In this document: one piece after another, positions 18,235 to 26,933 of the stretch
Numbering within the stretch: the stretch's first letter is position 1
How the letters are laid out: every line of letters starts with the position of its first letter
Assembly: GCF_024594815.1 (NCBI RefSeq)
Contig: NZ_JANJOU010000020.1
Coordinates: 62,001-126,000 of the forward strand
Reading direction: 5' to 3'
Length of the DNA: 64,000 nucleotides
Source: Roseomonas populi
Lineage (GTDB): Bacteria > Pseudomonadota > Alphaproteobacteria > Acetobacterales > Acetobacteraceae
Translations under genes and position numbers: made by a program
The notes under the pieces: generated by a model
What the model was told of the DNA's origin: nothing
Databases searched by the model: none
Seen by the model: the letters and a program-made list of their open reading frames with translations, nothing else

Positions 18235-18315
18235 CGCCCGGCATCGCACCGTGCAACCTCGCGTGATCGGCTTGGCTCAGGGGAAGCGCCCGGCCCGTTC
18301 CGCCCCGCCGGGAAA

Positions 18316-19269
18316 ATGCGGTACAAGCCCGGCATGAACGAGATGTCGCCCCCCGCCAAGACGCTGCAGGACTGGCTCACCGGCCCGCGCGTGGACGCGC
18401 TGCCCTCGCTCACGGCCATGCCGGCGCCGCTGCTGTCCTTCGAGTTCTTCCCGCCGCGGACCGAGGCGCTGGAGGCGCAGCTCTGGTCCTGCGTGAAGCG
18501 GCTGGAGCCGTTGCGGCCGCGCTTCGTCTCCGTGACCTACGGGGCGGGCGGCACCACCCAGGCGCGCACCCACGCCACCGTCACCCGCATCCTGCGCGAG
18601 ACGAACCTGACCCCCGCCGCCCACCTGACCTGCGTCGGCGCGACGAGGGAGGAGGTGGACGAGGTGGCCCGCGGCTACTGGGAGGCCGGGGTGCGCCACA
18701 TCGTGGCACTGCGTGGCGACGCGCCGGCCGGGCAGGGGGGCTACGAGCCCCACCCCGGCGGCTATGCCTACGCCGCCGATCTCGTGGCCGGGCTGAAGCG
18801 CATCGCCGATTTCGAGGTCTCGGTCGCCGCCTACCCGGAGATCCACCCCACGGCCACCTCGCCCGAGGACGACCTGGACAACCTCAAGCGCAAGGTGGAT
18901 GCCGGCGCCACCCGCGCCATCACCCAGTACTTCTTCGACGCCCCGACATTCCTGCGCTTCATTGACCGCGCCCACGCCGCCGGCATCACCGTGCCGATCG
19001 TGCCGGGCATCCTGCCGGTGACGAACTTCGCCCAGGTGGCCAAGTTCTCCGCCATGTGCGGCGCCAAGGTGCCGGACTGGATGGGCAAGCTCTTCGAAGG
19101 GCTGGACGAGGACGCCGAGACCCGCCGCATGGTGGCGGCGGTGGTGGCGGCCGAGCAGGTGCGGCTGCTCCAGGCCAATGGCGTGGACGAGTTCCACTTC
19201 TACACGCTGAACCGCCCGGACCTGACCTACGCCATCGCGCATATCCTGGGCGCCCGCCCGCAGGGCTGA
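18316..19269 (+). CDS. metF: 5,10-Methylenetetrahydrofolate reductase
   Basis: FAD-dependent reductase that makes 5-methyl-tetrahydrofolate for methionine synthesis. TIM-barrel signatures: LLSFEFFPPRTEALE with the catalytic Glu, FVSVTYGAGGTTQARTHA, AHLTCVGATREEVDEVARGY, HIVALRGDAPAGQGG, AITQYFFDAPTFLRFIDRA, and the C-terminal GVDEFHFYTLNRPDLTYAI. Three in-frame ATGs (18316, 18334, 18343) are possible starts; none has a strong ribosome-binding site, so the N-terminus is uncertain by up to 9 residues. The 317 residues slightly exceed E. coli MetF (296). No other met gene is adjacent. Confidence 0.95.
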   Translation: MRYKPGMNEMSPPAKTLQDWLTGPRVDALPSLTAMPAPLLSFEFFPPRTEALEAQLWSCVKRLEPLRPRFVSVTYGAGGTTQARTHATVTRILRETNLTPAAHLTCVGATREEVDEVARGYWEAGVRHIVALRGDAPAGQGGYEPHPGGYAYAADLVAGLKRIADFEVSVAAYPEIHPTATSPEDDLDNLKRKVDAGATRAITQYFFDAPTFLRFIDRAHAAGITVPIVPGILPVTNFAQVAKFSAMCGAKVPDWMGKLFEGLDEDAETRRMVAAVVAAEQVRLLQANGVDEFHFYTLNRPDLTYAIAHILGARPQG

Positions 19270-19277
19270 GCCAAGCT

Positions 19278-20285
19278 CTACGAAACGGCCTGGGACAGCT
19301 CGCGGGCCGCTCCGGCCTGCCAATCGGCGATCATCGCCATGGCCTCGTCGGGCAAGGGGCCCCGGCTCACGGCGGCAACGGCGTGGTCCAACTCCTCGAT
19401 GCTGGACGTTCCGACGAGCGCCGTGCTGATCGCCGCGGGCATGATGGCGTAGCGCAGGGCGAGCTCGACCAGATCTGCGGCGAATCCCGCCTCCACCAGG
19501 GGCAGGAGGCCGCGCGCCGCCGCCGCATCGGCCGCGTAGCTGGCCCCCGAGGCGATCGGCTCCACCTTCGCCGCCCCCACCGCGCTGCGCGTCTCCGACC
19601 CGCTGAGCGCGCCACCGGCGAGGATGCGGATGGCCAGGACGCCGACATCCGCCGCCGCGGCGTGGCCGATCACCCCGCCGAGATCGGGTGAGGGCAGGCC
19701 CGGCGGCAGCGGCGACAATCCGCTGGGGTTCAGCAGATTGTAGGGCATCTGCGCGGTGGCGAAGCCGCCCTCGTCCAGCACCTTCCGCAACGAGGGGGCA
19801 TCGCCGAGGCCGGTCAGCCCGTACCAGCGGGTCTTTCCCTGCTCGTGCAGCCGCCGGAGCGCGGGAACCGCCTCCTCCAGGATCTGCTCCGGGGTGAAGG
19901 CCGGCGCCTCGCCGGCGCGGGTGACGGGGTTGTGCAGCTGGAACAGGTCCACGCTGTCGCGACCCAGGCGCGCCAGGCTCGCCTCCAGCGACGCGGCGAT
20001 GGTGCCCGCGATGTCCCCGCGCTGCTGCGGGTAGATGCGCACCTTCGTGCCGACCGTGACCTCGGCGCCCAGCGCCCGCAGCGCGCGCCCGAGATTGCGC
20101 TCCGACGCGCCCTCGCCATAGGCGTAGGCGGTGTCGAAATAGGTGATCCCGTGATCGATCGCGAGGCCGATGGCGCGGTCCTGCTCCGCCTGCGTCCCGC
20201 CGACCATCAGCCCGCCGATGGCGCCGCATCCATAGCCGAGCACCGAGACGGAGAGGCCGGTTCGCCCCAACCGACGCTGCTGCAT
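19278..20285 (-). CDS. Aldo/keto reductase
   Basis: A 335-residue NADPH-dependent aldo/keto reductase with the AKR tetrad visible: Asp and Tyr in TYFDTAYAYGEGASERNLG, Lys in VTVGTKVRIYPQ, His in DLFQLHNPV. The start MQQRRLGRTGLSVSVLGYGCGAIGG is typical of the yeast-type AKR groups, and the ATG at 20285 has GGAGG 6 bp upstream, so the upstream extension is dropped. Substrate unknown. It converges with metF (8-bp gap) and is divergent from a Bug gene. Confidence 0.92.
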   Translation of the reverse strand: MQQRRLGRTGLSVSVLGYGCGAIGGLMVGGTQAEQDRAIGLAIDHGITYFDTAYAYGEGASERNLGRALRALGAEVTVGTKVRIYPQQRGDIAGTIAASLEASLARLGRDSVDLFQLHNPVTRAGEAPAFTPEQILEEAVPALRRLHEQGKTRWYGLTGLGDAPSLRKVLDEGGFATAQMPYNLLNPSGLSPLPPGLPSPDLGGVIGHAAAADVGVLAIRILAGGALSGSETRSAVGAAKVEPIASGASYAADAAAARGLLPLVEAGFAADLVELALRYAIMPAAISTALVGTSSIEELDHAVAAVSRGPLPDEAMAMIADWQAGAARELSQAVS

Positions 20286-20419
20286 CACGTCCCTCCACCG
20301 GTTTTGTTGCGGATGTTGCGTGATGCCGCATCGCCCGGCAAGGCGACGCTTGCCGGCCATCCCTGCCGGGTGTCATCGTTTCGCCCGCGGTCGTAGATGC
20401 CGCGCCGGAGGAACGCCCG

Positions 20420-21406
20420 ATGTGGACACGACGCCCCTTGCTGGGCGGCGCGGTGATGCTTGCCGCCGCGGCCGCGCTCCCTCGTTCCGCCGCCGCGGCC
20501 TTCCCCGAACGGCCCATACGGCTCGTTGTCCCCTTCACCGCGGGTGGCATCACGGACATCCTCGCCCGGATCGTCGCGGCGCGCATGGCCGAACGGCTGG
20601 GCACCGCGGTCGTGGTGGACAACAGGGCCGGGGCGGGCGGCAGCGTCGGTGCGGAACTCGTCGCCCGGGCCACGCCGGACGGCCACGCGCTGCTCTTCGG
20701 TTCGGGCGGGCCACTCACCGCGAACCCGGCGCTGCAGGCGCAGCTCCCATACGACGTGGAGCGCGATTTCACGCCGATCGGCCTTGTCGGCATCACGCCG
20801 ATGGTCTGCCAGGTCGGGCCACGCCTGGGCGTGACGACGCTCACCGATTTCCTCGCCCTCCTTCGCGCACGTCCCGGCCAGATCACCGTCGCGACGCCGG
20901 GCAACGGCAGCGCCGCGCATCTCGCGCTGGAGCTGATGATGGCGGGCGCCGATGCGCGCGCTTCCCACGTGCCGTATCGCGGGGGCAGCGCCATGATGCC
21001 GGACCTCATCAGCGGCACGGTGGATGCCTGCCTGATCGAGATCCCCTCCGCCCTTCCGCTGCACCGGGACGGGAAGGCCAGGATCGTCGCCGTTGCCACT
21101 ACGGAGCGCTCGCCGCATCTGCCCGAGGTGCAGACGTTCATCGAGGCCGGCCTGCCCGGCTACACCTCCGGCAGCTTCGGCGGCGTTCTGGCGCCGGCCG
21201 GGACACCGCCCGAGGTTCTTGCCGCCCTCCAGGCCGCGCTGCTCGCCTCGCTGGCCGAGCCGTCGGTGCAGGCACGGATCGAGGAGGTGGGAGCGATCCT
21301 CGGCACGGAGGCGCAGCGCCGGCCGGAGGGCTTCGCGGCGTTCCTGCGGAGCGAACTCGCCAATGCGCGCCGCGCCGTGGCGCTGGCGGGGCTGAAGCCG
21401 GGCTGA
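20420..21406 (+). CDS. Bug-family (TctC-like) solute-binding protein 3
   Basis: A 328-residue periplasmic binding protein with signal peptide MWTRRPLLGGAVMLAAAAAL and the family motifs RPIRLVVPFTAGGITDILAR and VVVDNRAGAGGSVGAE (Asp-Asn in place of the usual Glu-Asn). GGAGGAA precedes the ATG at good spacing. Ligand unknown; no membrane subunits nearby. It is divergent from an aldo/keto reductase and converges (13-bp gap) with a bile-acid-symporter-like carrier. Confidence 0.9.
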   Translation: MWTRRPLLGGAVMLAAAAALPRSAAAAFPERPIRLVVPFTAGGITDILARIVAARMAERLGTAVVVDNRAGAGGSVGAELVARATPDGHALLFGSGGPLTANPALQAQLPYDVERDFTPIGLVGITPMVCQVGPRLGVTTLTDFLALLRARPGQITVATPGNGSAAHLALELMMAGADARASHVPYRGGSAMMPDLISGTVDACLIEIPSALPLHRDGKARIVAVATTERSPHLPEVQTFIEAGLPGYTSGSFGGVLAPAGTPPEVLAALQAALLASLAEPSVQARIEEVGAILGTEAQRRPEGFAAFLRSELANARRAVALAGLKPG

Positions 21407-21419
21407 GGCCCGGGCCGCG

Positions 21420-22394
21420 TCAGCCCTCCACCCGCAGCCGCCGGTAGACCGGCCGCAGCAGGAAGGGGCTGAGGAAGAGCGGGAACTGGCACAGCGCGAA
21501 GAAGAGCAGGATCCGCGGGTCCGTCGCCGCCGGTAGAACTGCGAAGTACAGCGCCATGTTGCGGTTGCCCGAGAGCAGCCCCGCCGAGAGTGCCACGCGC
21601 GCCCCTGCCGGCCGGAAGGCCAGCGCCGTGGCCGCGTTCAGCCCGAAGGACCCGGCGAAGGCCAGGGCCAGCCCGCCCAGCACGAACTCCGGTGTCGCCA
21701 ACAGCCGCGCCAGCACCCCGTCCATGATCCCGAAGCCGTAGAGCACCACCAGCAGCACCACCGTGCCGTCCACCGCCCGCCCCCAGCGCGCCAGCACCTC
21801 CGGCGCCACAATCCGGCGGATGATCACGGAGAGGACCAGCGGCAGCCCCACCACGAGCATCAGCCGCCCCATCAGCGCCGAGACGGAGATGGCAAGGTCG
21901 ATCCCCAGCAGACCCAGCGCGAGGGGAGGGGCCGTGAAGGGGACCAGCAGGGTGGAGAGGACCGCCGCGACGAGGGATATCTCCCCGTCCAGCCCCACCA
22001 GCCGGGCGAAGGCGGGGGAGGAGGTGGCGGCGCAGCCCGTGGCCATGATGACCAGCGCCGCCCCCAGGGGGCCGTCCAGCCCCGTCAGCCATGCGACCGC
22101 GAAAGCCAGTACCGGGCAGGCCAGCAGCAGCCAGGCTAGCAGGGCAGCGACGAGCAGGGGCCGGCGCAGATAGGCCAGCACCTGCCCGGGATCGACCCGC
22201 AGCAGCACCAGCGTCATCAGGGAGGCAACCACCGGCGTCACCAGCCCCCGCAGGGCGCTGGTCGCCGCCTCCGGGGTGAAAAGGGCGACGAAGATGCCCA
22301 CCGCCAGCAGGGAGCCCCCGTTCCGGGCGGACCATTCGAGGGCGAGGCGTAGCGGCAAGCTGGAACCCCCTTCGGCTCCCTCCGCCGGGCCCAT
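21420..22394 (-). CDS. Bile acid:sodium symporter family (BASS-like) carrier
   Basis: A 324-residue protein with about nine to ten hydrophobic helices in the BASS / arsenite-ACR3 fold: VIMATGCAATSSPAFARLVG corresponds to the discontinuous Na+/substrate helix of the first repeat, and LSAGLLSGNRNMALYFAVLP to the second crossing region. Family members carry organic anions (bile acids, pyruvate, pantoate) with sodium. The chosen ATG (22394) has GGAG directly adjacent and no ideal ribosome-binding site; a TTG about 12 codons inside is possible. Divergent from uvrD over 42 bp. Substrate unknown. Confidence 0.8.
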   Translation of the reverse strand: MGPAEGAEGGSSLPLRLALEWSARNGGSLLAVGIFVALFTPEAATSALRGLVTPVVASLMTLVLLRVDPGQVLAYLRRPLLVAALLAWLLLACPVLAFAVAWLTGLDGPLGAALVIMATGCAATSSPAFARLVGLDGEISLVAAVLSTLLVPFTAPPLALGLLGIDLAISVSALMGRLMLVVGLPLVLSVIIRRIVAPEVLARWGRAVDGTVVLLVVLYGFGIMDGVLARLLATPEFVLGGLALAFAGSFGLNAATALAFRPAGARVALSAGLLSGNRNMALYFAVLPAATDPRILLFFALCQFPLFLSPFLLRPVYRRLRVEG

Positions 22395-22436
22395 CTCCGG
22401 TGGCGCGGGTTCGCGTCCCGTTCTATAGCCGCCCCC

Positions 22437-24668
22437 GTGTTCCCGCCAGCCCAGCCCCCCGCTCCGTTCCCCGATTCCGGGACCGACTACCTCGCCAAGC
22501 TCAATCCGGAGCAGCGCGAGGCGGTGGAGACCGTGGACGGCCCCCTGCTGGTCCTGGCCGGTGCCGGCACGGGCAAGACGCGGGTGCTGACCACCCGCTT
22601 CGCCCATATCCTGATGACCCGCCGCGCCTTCCCGAATCAGGTCCTGGCCGTCACCTTCACCAACAAGGCGGCGAAGGAGATGCGGGAGCGCGTCTCCCAC
22701 ATACTGGGCCGCCCTGCGGAAGGGCTGTGGCTCGGCACCTTCCACGCCCTCTGCGCGCGCATGCTGCGGCGGCACGCGGAGTATGTCGGGCTGACGAGTT
22801 CCTTCACCATCCTCGACACGGACGACCAGATGCGCCTGCTGAAGCAGGTGATGGATGCCGCCGTGGTGGATATCAAGCGCTGGCCCGCCCAGGGCATGAT
22901 GGCGGTGATCCAGCGCTGGAAGGACCGCGGCCTGACCCCTGCCCGCGTCTCCCCCGCCGAGGACAGCGACTACGCCAACAACAAGGCCCGCCAGATCTAC
23001 GAGGCCTACCAGTCCCGCCTGAAGGACCTGAACGCCGCCGATTTCGGCGACCTGATGCTGCACATGACGGAGATCCTGCGGACCCAGCAGGACGTGCTGA
23101 CCCAGTATCACCGCATGTTCCGCTACATCCTGGTGGACGAGTACCAGGACACGAACACCGTGCAGTACCTGTGGCTGCGGCTCCTGGCGCAGGGCTACCA
23201 CAACATCTGCTGCGTGGGCGACGACGACCAGTCCATCTACTCCTGGCGCGGCGCGGAGGTGGAGAACATCCTGCGCTTCGAGAAGGACTTCCCCGGCGCG
23301 CGGATCGTCCGGCTGGAATCCAATTACCGCTCCACCCGCCCCATCCTCGCCACCGCCGCGCACCTGATCGCGAAGAATGAGGGCCGGTTGGGCAAGACCC
23401 TCCGCTCCGGCCGCAATGATGCCGATGGCGAGAAGGTGCGCGTGGTCTCCCTGTGGGACTCCGAGGAGGAGGCCCGCATGGTGGGGGAGCGGATCGAGCA
23501 GGCGCAGCGCAAGGGCGTTTCGCTCTCCGAGACCGCAATCCTCGTCCGCGCCGGCTTCCAGACGCGCTCCTTCGAGGAGCGGCTGATCACCCTCGGCATT
23601 CCCTATCGCGTCGTCGGCGGCCAGAAGTTCTACGAGCGCGCGGAGATCCGCGACGCCATGGCGTACATGCGCGTGCTGCACCAGCCCAGTGACGACCTGG
23701 CCTTCGAGCGGATCGTGAACACCCCCAAGCGCGGCATCGGAGATGGCGCGCTGCAGCAGATGCACATGGGTGCGCGGGAGCAGTCCATCCCGCTGGCCAT
23801 CGCCGCGGAACGCCTTTCCCGCACCGAGGCGCTGCGCGCCAAGCCCCGCGCCGCCATGCGCGAGCTGTTCGAGGGCTTCGCCCGCTGGCGCGCCCTGATG
23901 CAGAAGGAAGGGCATGTGGTGGCCGTGGCCACCATGCTCGACGAATCCGGCTACACGGAGATGTGGAAGCAGGACAAGTCGGCCGAGGCGCCTGGCCGGC
24001 TGGAGAACCTGAAGGAGCTTGTGCGCGCTATCGGCGAATTCGCGACGCTGGAAGGCTTCCTGGAGCACGTCGCGCTGGTGATGGAGAACGACGAGAACGC
24101 GGAAGGCGAGCGCGTCTCCCTTATGACGCTGCACGCCGCCAAGGGGCTGGAATTCGACCTCGTCTTCCTGCCGGGCTGGGAGGAGGGGCTGTTCCCCCAT
24201 CAGCGCGCGCTGGACGAGGGCGGGACCAAGTCGCTCGAGGAGGAGCGGCGCCTCGCCTATGTCGGCATCACCCGCGCGCGGAAGATGGCGGTGATCAGCC
24301 ACGCCGCGAACCGCCGGGTCTATGGCAACTGGTCCGCCGCCATTCCCTCCCGCTTCCTCGACGAGCTTCCGCCCGACCAGATCGAGCGCGAGGGCAGCGG
24401 CGGTGCCCAGCGGGCGCGCATGGTGGAGGCGCCGAGCGTCTTCTCCGGCGGCGGCATCTCCTCCTACCGCCCCCGCGTCATCGAGGCCGGCGCCTGGGAG
24501 GTGAAGGAACGCCCCGCGCGCGCAGATGCCATGCGGGTCGGCCAACGCGTCTTCCACCAGAAGTTCGGCTATGGGCGGGTGACGGCGGTGGAGGACAACC
24601 GCCTGGAAGTCGATTTCGAGAAGGCGGGCACGAAGCGCGTCCTCGACAGCTTCGTGGAGAAGGCCTGA
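22437..24668 (+). CDS. uvrD: UvrD/PcrA-type ATP-dependent DNA helicase
   Basis: A 743-residue SF1A 3'-5' helicase. Motifs in order: Q-motif LNPEQREAV, Walker A LAGAGTGKTRVLTTR, VTFTNKAAKEM (Ia), LVDEYQDTNTVQYLW (II), GDDDQSIYSWRGAE (III), LESNYRSTRPIL (IV), VSLMTLHAAKGLEFDLVFLP (V) and RRLAYVGITRARK (VI). The C-terminal MRVGQRVFHQKFGYGRV segment is the Tudor-like domain that in PcrA/UvrD contacts RNA polymerase. Role: nucleotide excision and mismatch repair. GTG start. The last base of the stop overlaps the prmA ATG (TGATG), so the two are coupled. Confidence 0.95.
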   Translation: MFPPAQPPAPFPDSGTDYLAKLNPEQREAVETVDGPLLVLAGAGTGKTRVLTTRFAHILMTRRAFPNQVLAVTFTNKAAKEMRERVSHILGRPAEGLWLGTFHALCARMLRRHAEYVGLTSSFTILDTDDQMRLLKQVMDAAVVDIKRWPAQGMMAVIQRWKDRGLTPARVSPAEDSDYANNKARQIYEAYQSRLKDLNAADFGDLMLHMTEILRTQQDVLTQYHRMFRYILVDEYQDTNTVQYLWLRLLAQGYHNICCVGDDDQSIYSWRGAEVENILRFEKDFPGARIVRLESNYRSTRPILATAAHLIAKNEGRLGKTLRSGRNDADGEKVRVVSLWDSEEEARMVGERIEQAQRKGVSLSETAILVRAGFQTRSFEERLITLGIPYRVVGGQKFYERAEIRDAMAYMRVLHQPSDDLAFERIVNTPKRGIGDGALQQMHMGAREQSIPLAIAAERLSRTEALRAKPRAAMRELFEGFARWRALMQKEGHVVAVATMLDESGYTEMWKQDKSAEAPGRLENLKELVRAIGEFATLEGFLEHVALVMENDENAEGERVSLMTLHAAKGLEFDLVFLPGWEEGLFPHQRALDEGGTKSLEEERRLAYVGITRARKMAVISHAANRRVYGNWSAAIPSRFLDELPPDQIEREGSGGAQRARMVEAPSVFSGGGISSYRPRVIEAGAWEVKERPARADAMRVGQRVFHQKFGYGRVTAVEDNRLEVDFEKAGTKRVLDSFVEKA

Positions 24669-25573
24669 TGTCGCGGCACCACCCCCAGAACCTGGAGACG
24701 GTCTGGATCGAGGACCTGCCGGAGGAGGCCGTGCCCGCCGTGGAGGCCGCCTTCGAGCGCGCCTGCCGCAGCGTTGCCCTCTTCCTCAACGAGGAGACGG
24801 ACACCTGGCGCGTCGAGGGCGTGCGCGAGGAAGGCACGAAGGACGACGACCTCACCGCCGCCCTCGCCCTGGCCTCTCTCACCACCGGCCTGGACCTCAC
24901 CCCTCAGCGCGCACCGGTGGAGTCCGAAGGCTGGCTCGCCCGCACCGCCCAGTCCTTTCCGGAGCAGGCCATCGGCGGCCGCGTGGTCATCCGCCCCACC
25001 CACTTGCCGGACCGCAAGCTCTGGGGCCGCACGGTGCTGAAGCTGGACGCCGGCATCGCCTTCGGCAGCGGGGAGCACGCCTCCACCCAGGGCTGCCTCA
25101 TCGCCTTCGAGGGCGTGGCGCGCCGCATGGCCAAGCTGCCGAAGGACCGGCTGCGGATGCTGGATCTCGGCGCCGGCTCGGGCATCCTCGCCATGGCCGC
25201 CGCCTCCGCCCTGCACCGCCGCGTGCTGGCAACCGACATCGAGCCGTGGTCCGTGCGCGTTGCGAACCAGAACGCCGGGATGAACGGCCTGCGCACGCTG
25301 GTCCGGTCCATCCTCGCCGATGGCTGGAAGAACCCCGCCGTCTCGAAGGGCGAGTACGACCTCGTCTTCGCCAATATCCTGGCGCGCCCGCTCTGCGCCA
25401 TGGCGGGCGACCTGGCGCGTCACCTGCGCCCGGGCGGCACCGCGATCCTGGCCGGGCTTCTCGGGAAGCAGGCGAACTGGGTCCTGGCCGCGCACCGGCG
25501 CGGCGGACTGGTGCTGGAGCGGCGCCTGAACATCGGCCCCTGGACGACGCTGGTGCTGCGAAAGCGGGGCTAG
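24668..25573 (+). CDS. prmA: Ribosomal protein L11 methyltransferase
   Basis: A 301-residue SAM-dependent methyltransferase that trimethylates ribosomal protein L11. The N-terminal substrate-recognition domain (residues 1-110) precedes LKLDAGIAFGSGEHASTQGCL, SAM motif I MLDLGAGSGILAMAAA, the acidic ATDIEPWSVRVANQNA, and YDLVFANILARPL, which holds the N-I-L catalytic loop typical of PrmA. The ATG shares its A with the uvrD stop. Convergent with the L,D-transpeptidase gene, with only 1 bp between stop codons. Confidence 0.93.
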   Translation: MSRHHPQNLETVWIEDLPEEAVPAVEAAFERACRSVALFLNEETDTWRVEGVREEGTKDDDLTAALALASLTTGLDLTPQRAPVESEGWLARTAQSFPEQAIGGRVVIRPTHLPDRKLWGRTVLKLDAGIAFGSGEHASTQGCLIAFEGVARRMAKLPKDRLRMLDLGAGSGILAMAAASALHRRVLATDIEPWSVRVANQNAGMNGLRTLVRSILADGWKNPAVSKGEYDLVFANILARPLCAMAGDLARHLRPGGTAILAGLLGKQANWVLAAHRRGGLVLERRLNIGPWTTLVLRKRG

Positions 25574-25574
25574 G

Positions 25575-26201
25575 TCAGGAAGGCGCGATCTCAATCGTCG
25601 TGCCCGGCCCGCAACGGCCCAGCAAGTCCACCAGTGCCGGCAGTTCGATGGAAACGCAGCCCAGCGTCGGCCCCCAGTCCGGCGCGGCGACGTGCAGGAA
25701 GATGGCGCTGCCCCGCCCCGGCACGGGCGGCGCGTCGTTGTACCCGATTACCGCGATCACGTCGTAGAGGCCGTCCTCCCGCCACAGCTCCTCGTGGCTG
25801 CCGTCGAAGGGCAGGGTGACCGGGCGATTATACTCCGGCCTCCCCGGATCGTCGCACCATCCATCAGTGGGTCGTAGCGCGCGGCAGGGTAGGGCGGTCC
25901 GCACGGGCGCCACGCGGTCGGGCCGGTAGAAGACTTCCCGCAGCGGGAAGGTCCCGGCGGGCGAGGCCTTGTCGCCCTCGCTCTTCTCCACCCGAGCACC
26001 GGTGGCGCCGATCGCGCAGCGCAGCCCCGCATTGCCGGCAAGAAGGCGGGTGCGGTCCGGCACCACGAGCCGCTCCAGTGGCGTGCTCGCCCATGTCCGG
26101 CAGGCACCGGACGCCATCGCCAGACCGGAGATCGCCGACCGCAGCAACGGGCGCCGGCCGGACCGAAAGGATGCCGCTCCGCCCGACGTACCGGTGTCCA
26201 T
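25575..26201 (-). CDS. L,D-transpeptidase (YkuD-like) family protein
   Basis: A 208-residue protein with a YkuD-type catalytic domain. The His and Cys are in AIFLHVAAPDWGPTLGCVSI; the residue before Gly-Cys is Leu rather than the His of the canonical S-H-G-C, a form usual in the COG3786 branch of the family. SEGDKASPAGTFPLREVFY is the N-terminal core. The start at 26201 has GAGGGG 8 bp upstream. A hydrophobic stretch at residues 17-31 preceded by RR suggests export, though a cleavage site is not clear. Expected role: peptidoglycan cross-linking or modification. Confidence 0.85.
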   Translation of the reverse strand: MDTGTSGGAASFRSGRRPLLRSAISGLAMASGACRTWASTPLERLVVPDRTRLLAGNAGLRCAIGATGARVEKSEGDKASPAGTFPLREVFYRPDRVAPVRTALPCRALRPTDGWCDDPGRPEYNRPVTLPFDGSHEELWREDGLYDVIAVIGYNDAPPVPGRGSAIFLHVAAPDWGPTLGCVSIELPALVDLLGRCGPGTTIEIAPS

Positions 26202-26301
26202 CGCATGCCCCTCGCTGCGCCACGAACCGCCGCACGGCCCCTGAAGGAAGCCTACACCGGCCCTTGCGGCCGGGCGATCGCGTCGTGGCCCCGAAACAGC
26301 A

Positions 26302-26350
26302 CCGGCCCGCCGTGGCGCCTCGAGGGGGGAGGCGGCGCCAGGCGGGCCGG
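26302..26350 (-). terminator. Long GC hairpin downstream of the DUF1127 gene
   Basis: Two stacked inverted repeats, CCGGCCCGCC (26302-26311) with GGCGGGCCGG (26341-26350) and TGGCGCC (26313-26319) with GGCGCCA (26334-26340), form a 17-bp stem with a single bulged base. It lies about 60 bp past the stop of the DUF1127 gene on its strand. There is no long T-run; on the minus strand a GTTTC follows. Likely transcript end or 3' stabiliser. Confidence 0.5.
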
Positions 26351-26412
26351 GCATCGGAACGGCGAGAGGGTTCGGGGGGAACCGCCGTCCCGGTACTCGA
26401 TGGAAGCGGCCG

Positions 26413-26769
26413 TCAGGCGGCGGCGTGCTTCCGGAAGCGGTCGTTCGCGGCGGCCGGAACCGGCGCGGCAACAGGGGCCTCGGCCTCGCGGACAGGCGCC
26501 TGCCCGGCCAGAACGAAGGGGATGTCGCCGCGGGTCAGGCCGATATCGGCCAGCTCGCGGTCCGTCAGGGCGTGCAGCTCGGCCTCGGCCCGGCGGCGCT
26601 GCATCCAGCCCGCGAAGCCGGCCAGGATGCGCTGCAGCCCGGACGCGATAACCGCGTTGCGAGCCTCGTTCGCCTGGCGGAGCAGCTCGACGTCGCTCAG
26701 CTGACGGAGGTTGGCAGGATAGGGCATCATCGGCGCGGGGTGCTGCACCTGGGAGATGCGGGGGTTCAT
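26413..26769 (-). CDS. DUF1127 domain protein
   Basis: A 118-residue basic protein. Residues 50-100 hold the DUF1127 motif: a Trp/Arg-rich helix GWMQRRRAEAELHALTDRELADIGLTRGDIPFV, cited here for the conserved LTDRELADIGL core. The flanks are Pro/Ala-rich and probably disordered. Small DUF1127 proteins are known in alphaproteobacteria to bind RNA and influence RNA turnover and stress adaptation; whether this longer version does so is not shown. Start ATG 26769. It is divergent from the aminopeptidase P gene, and the region between them is noticeably less GC-rich than the surrounding genes. Confidence 0.85.
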   Translation of the reverse strand: MNPRISQVQHPAPMMPYPANLRQLSDVELLRQANEARNAVIASGLQRILAGFAGWMQRRRAEAELHALTDRELADIGLTRGDIPFVLAGQAPVREAEAPVAAPVPAAANDRFRKHAAA

Positions 26770-26933
26770 GGTTCTCGTCCGTTGATCGATCGGCTGATCA
26801 GAGGACCGCCCTTGCGGTCCATCACGTGATTGCCTTCGGTGACGGCAATATGGGCCCAGAAACCGGGCAGATGGCGCGTTGTTCATGTGGCTGAGCCATG
26901 CGTGCAGCGCATGGAAATCTGGGGAAACATGTC

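Noticed and set aside
18166-18315. SAM or SAH riboswitch upstream of metF
   Set aside because: The palindrome and direct repeat do not match SAM-II, SAM/SAH or SAH motif cores that I can recall.
21420-24557. A very long minus-strand open frame running through the uvrD region
   Set aside because: The part opposite uvrD is low-complexity antisense of a clear helicase gene; only its end, from 22394, encodes a real carrier.
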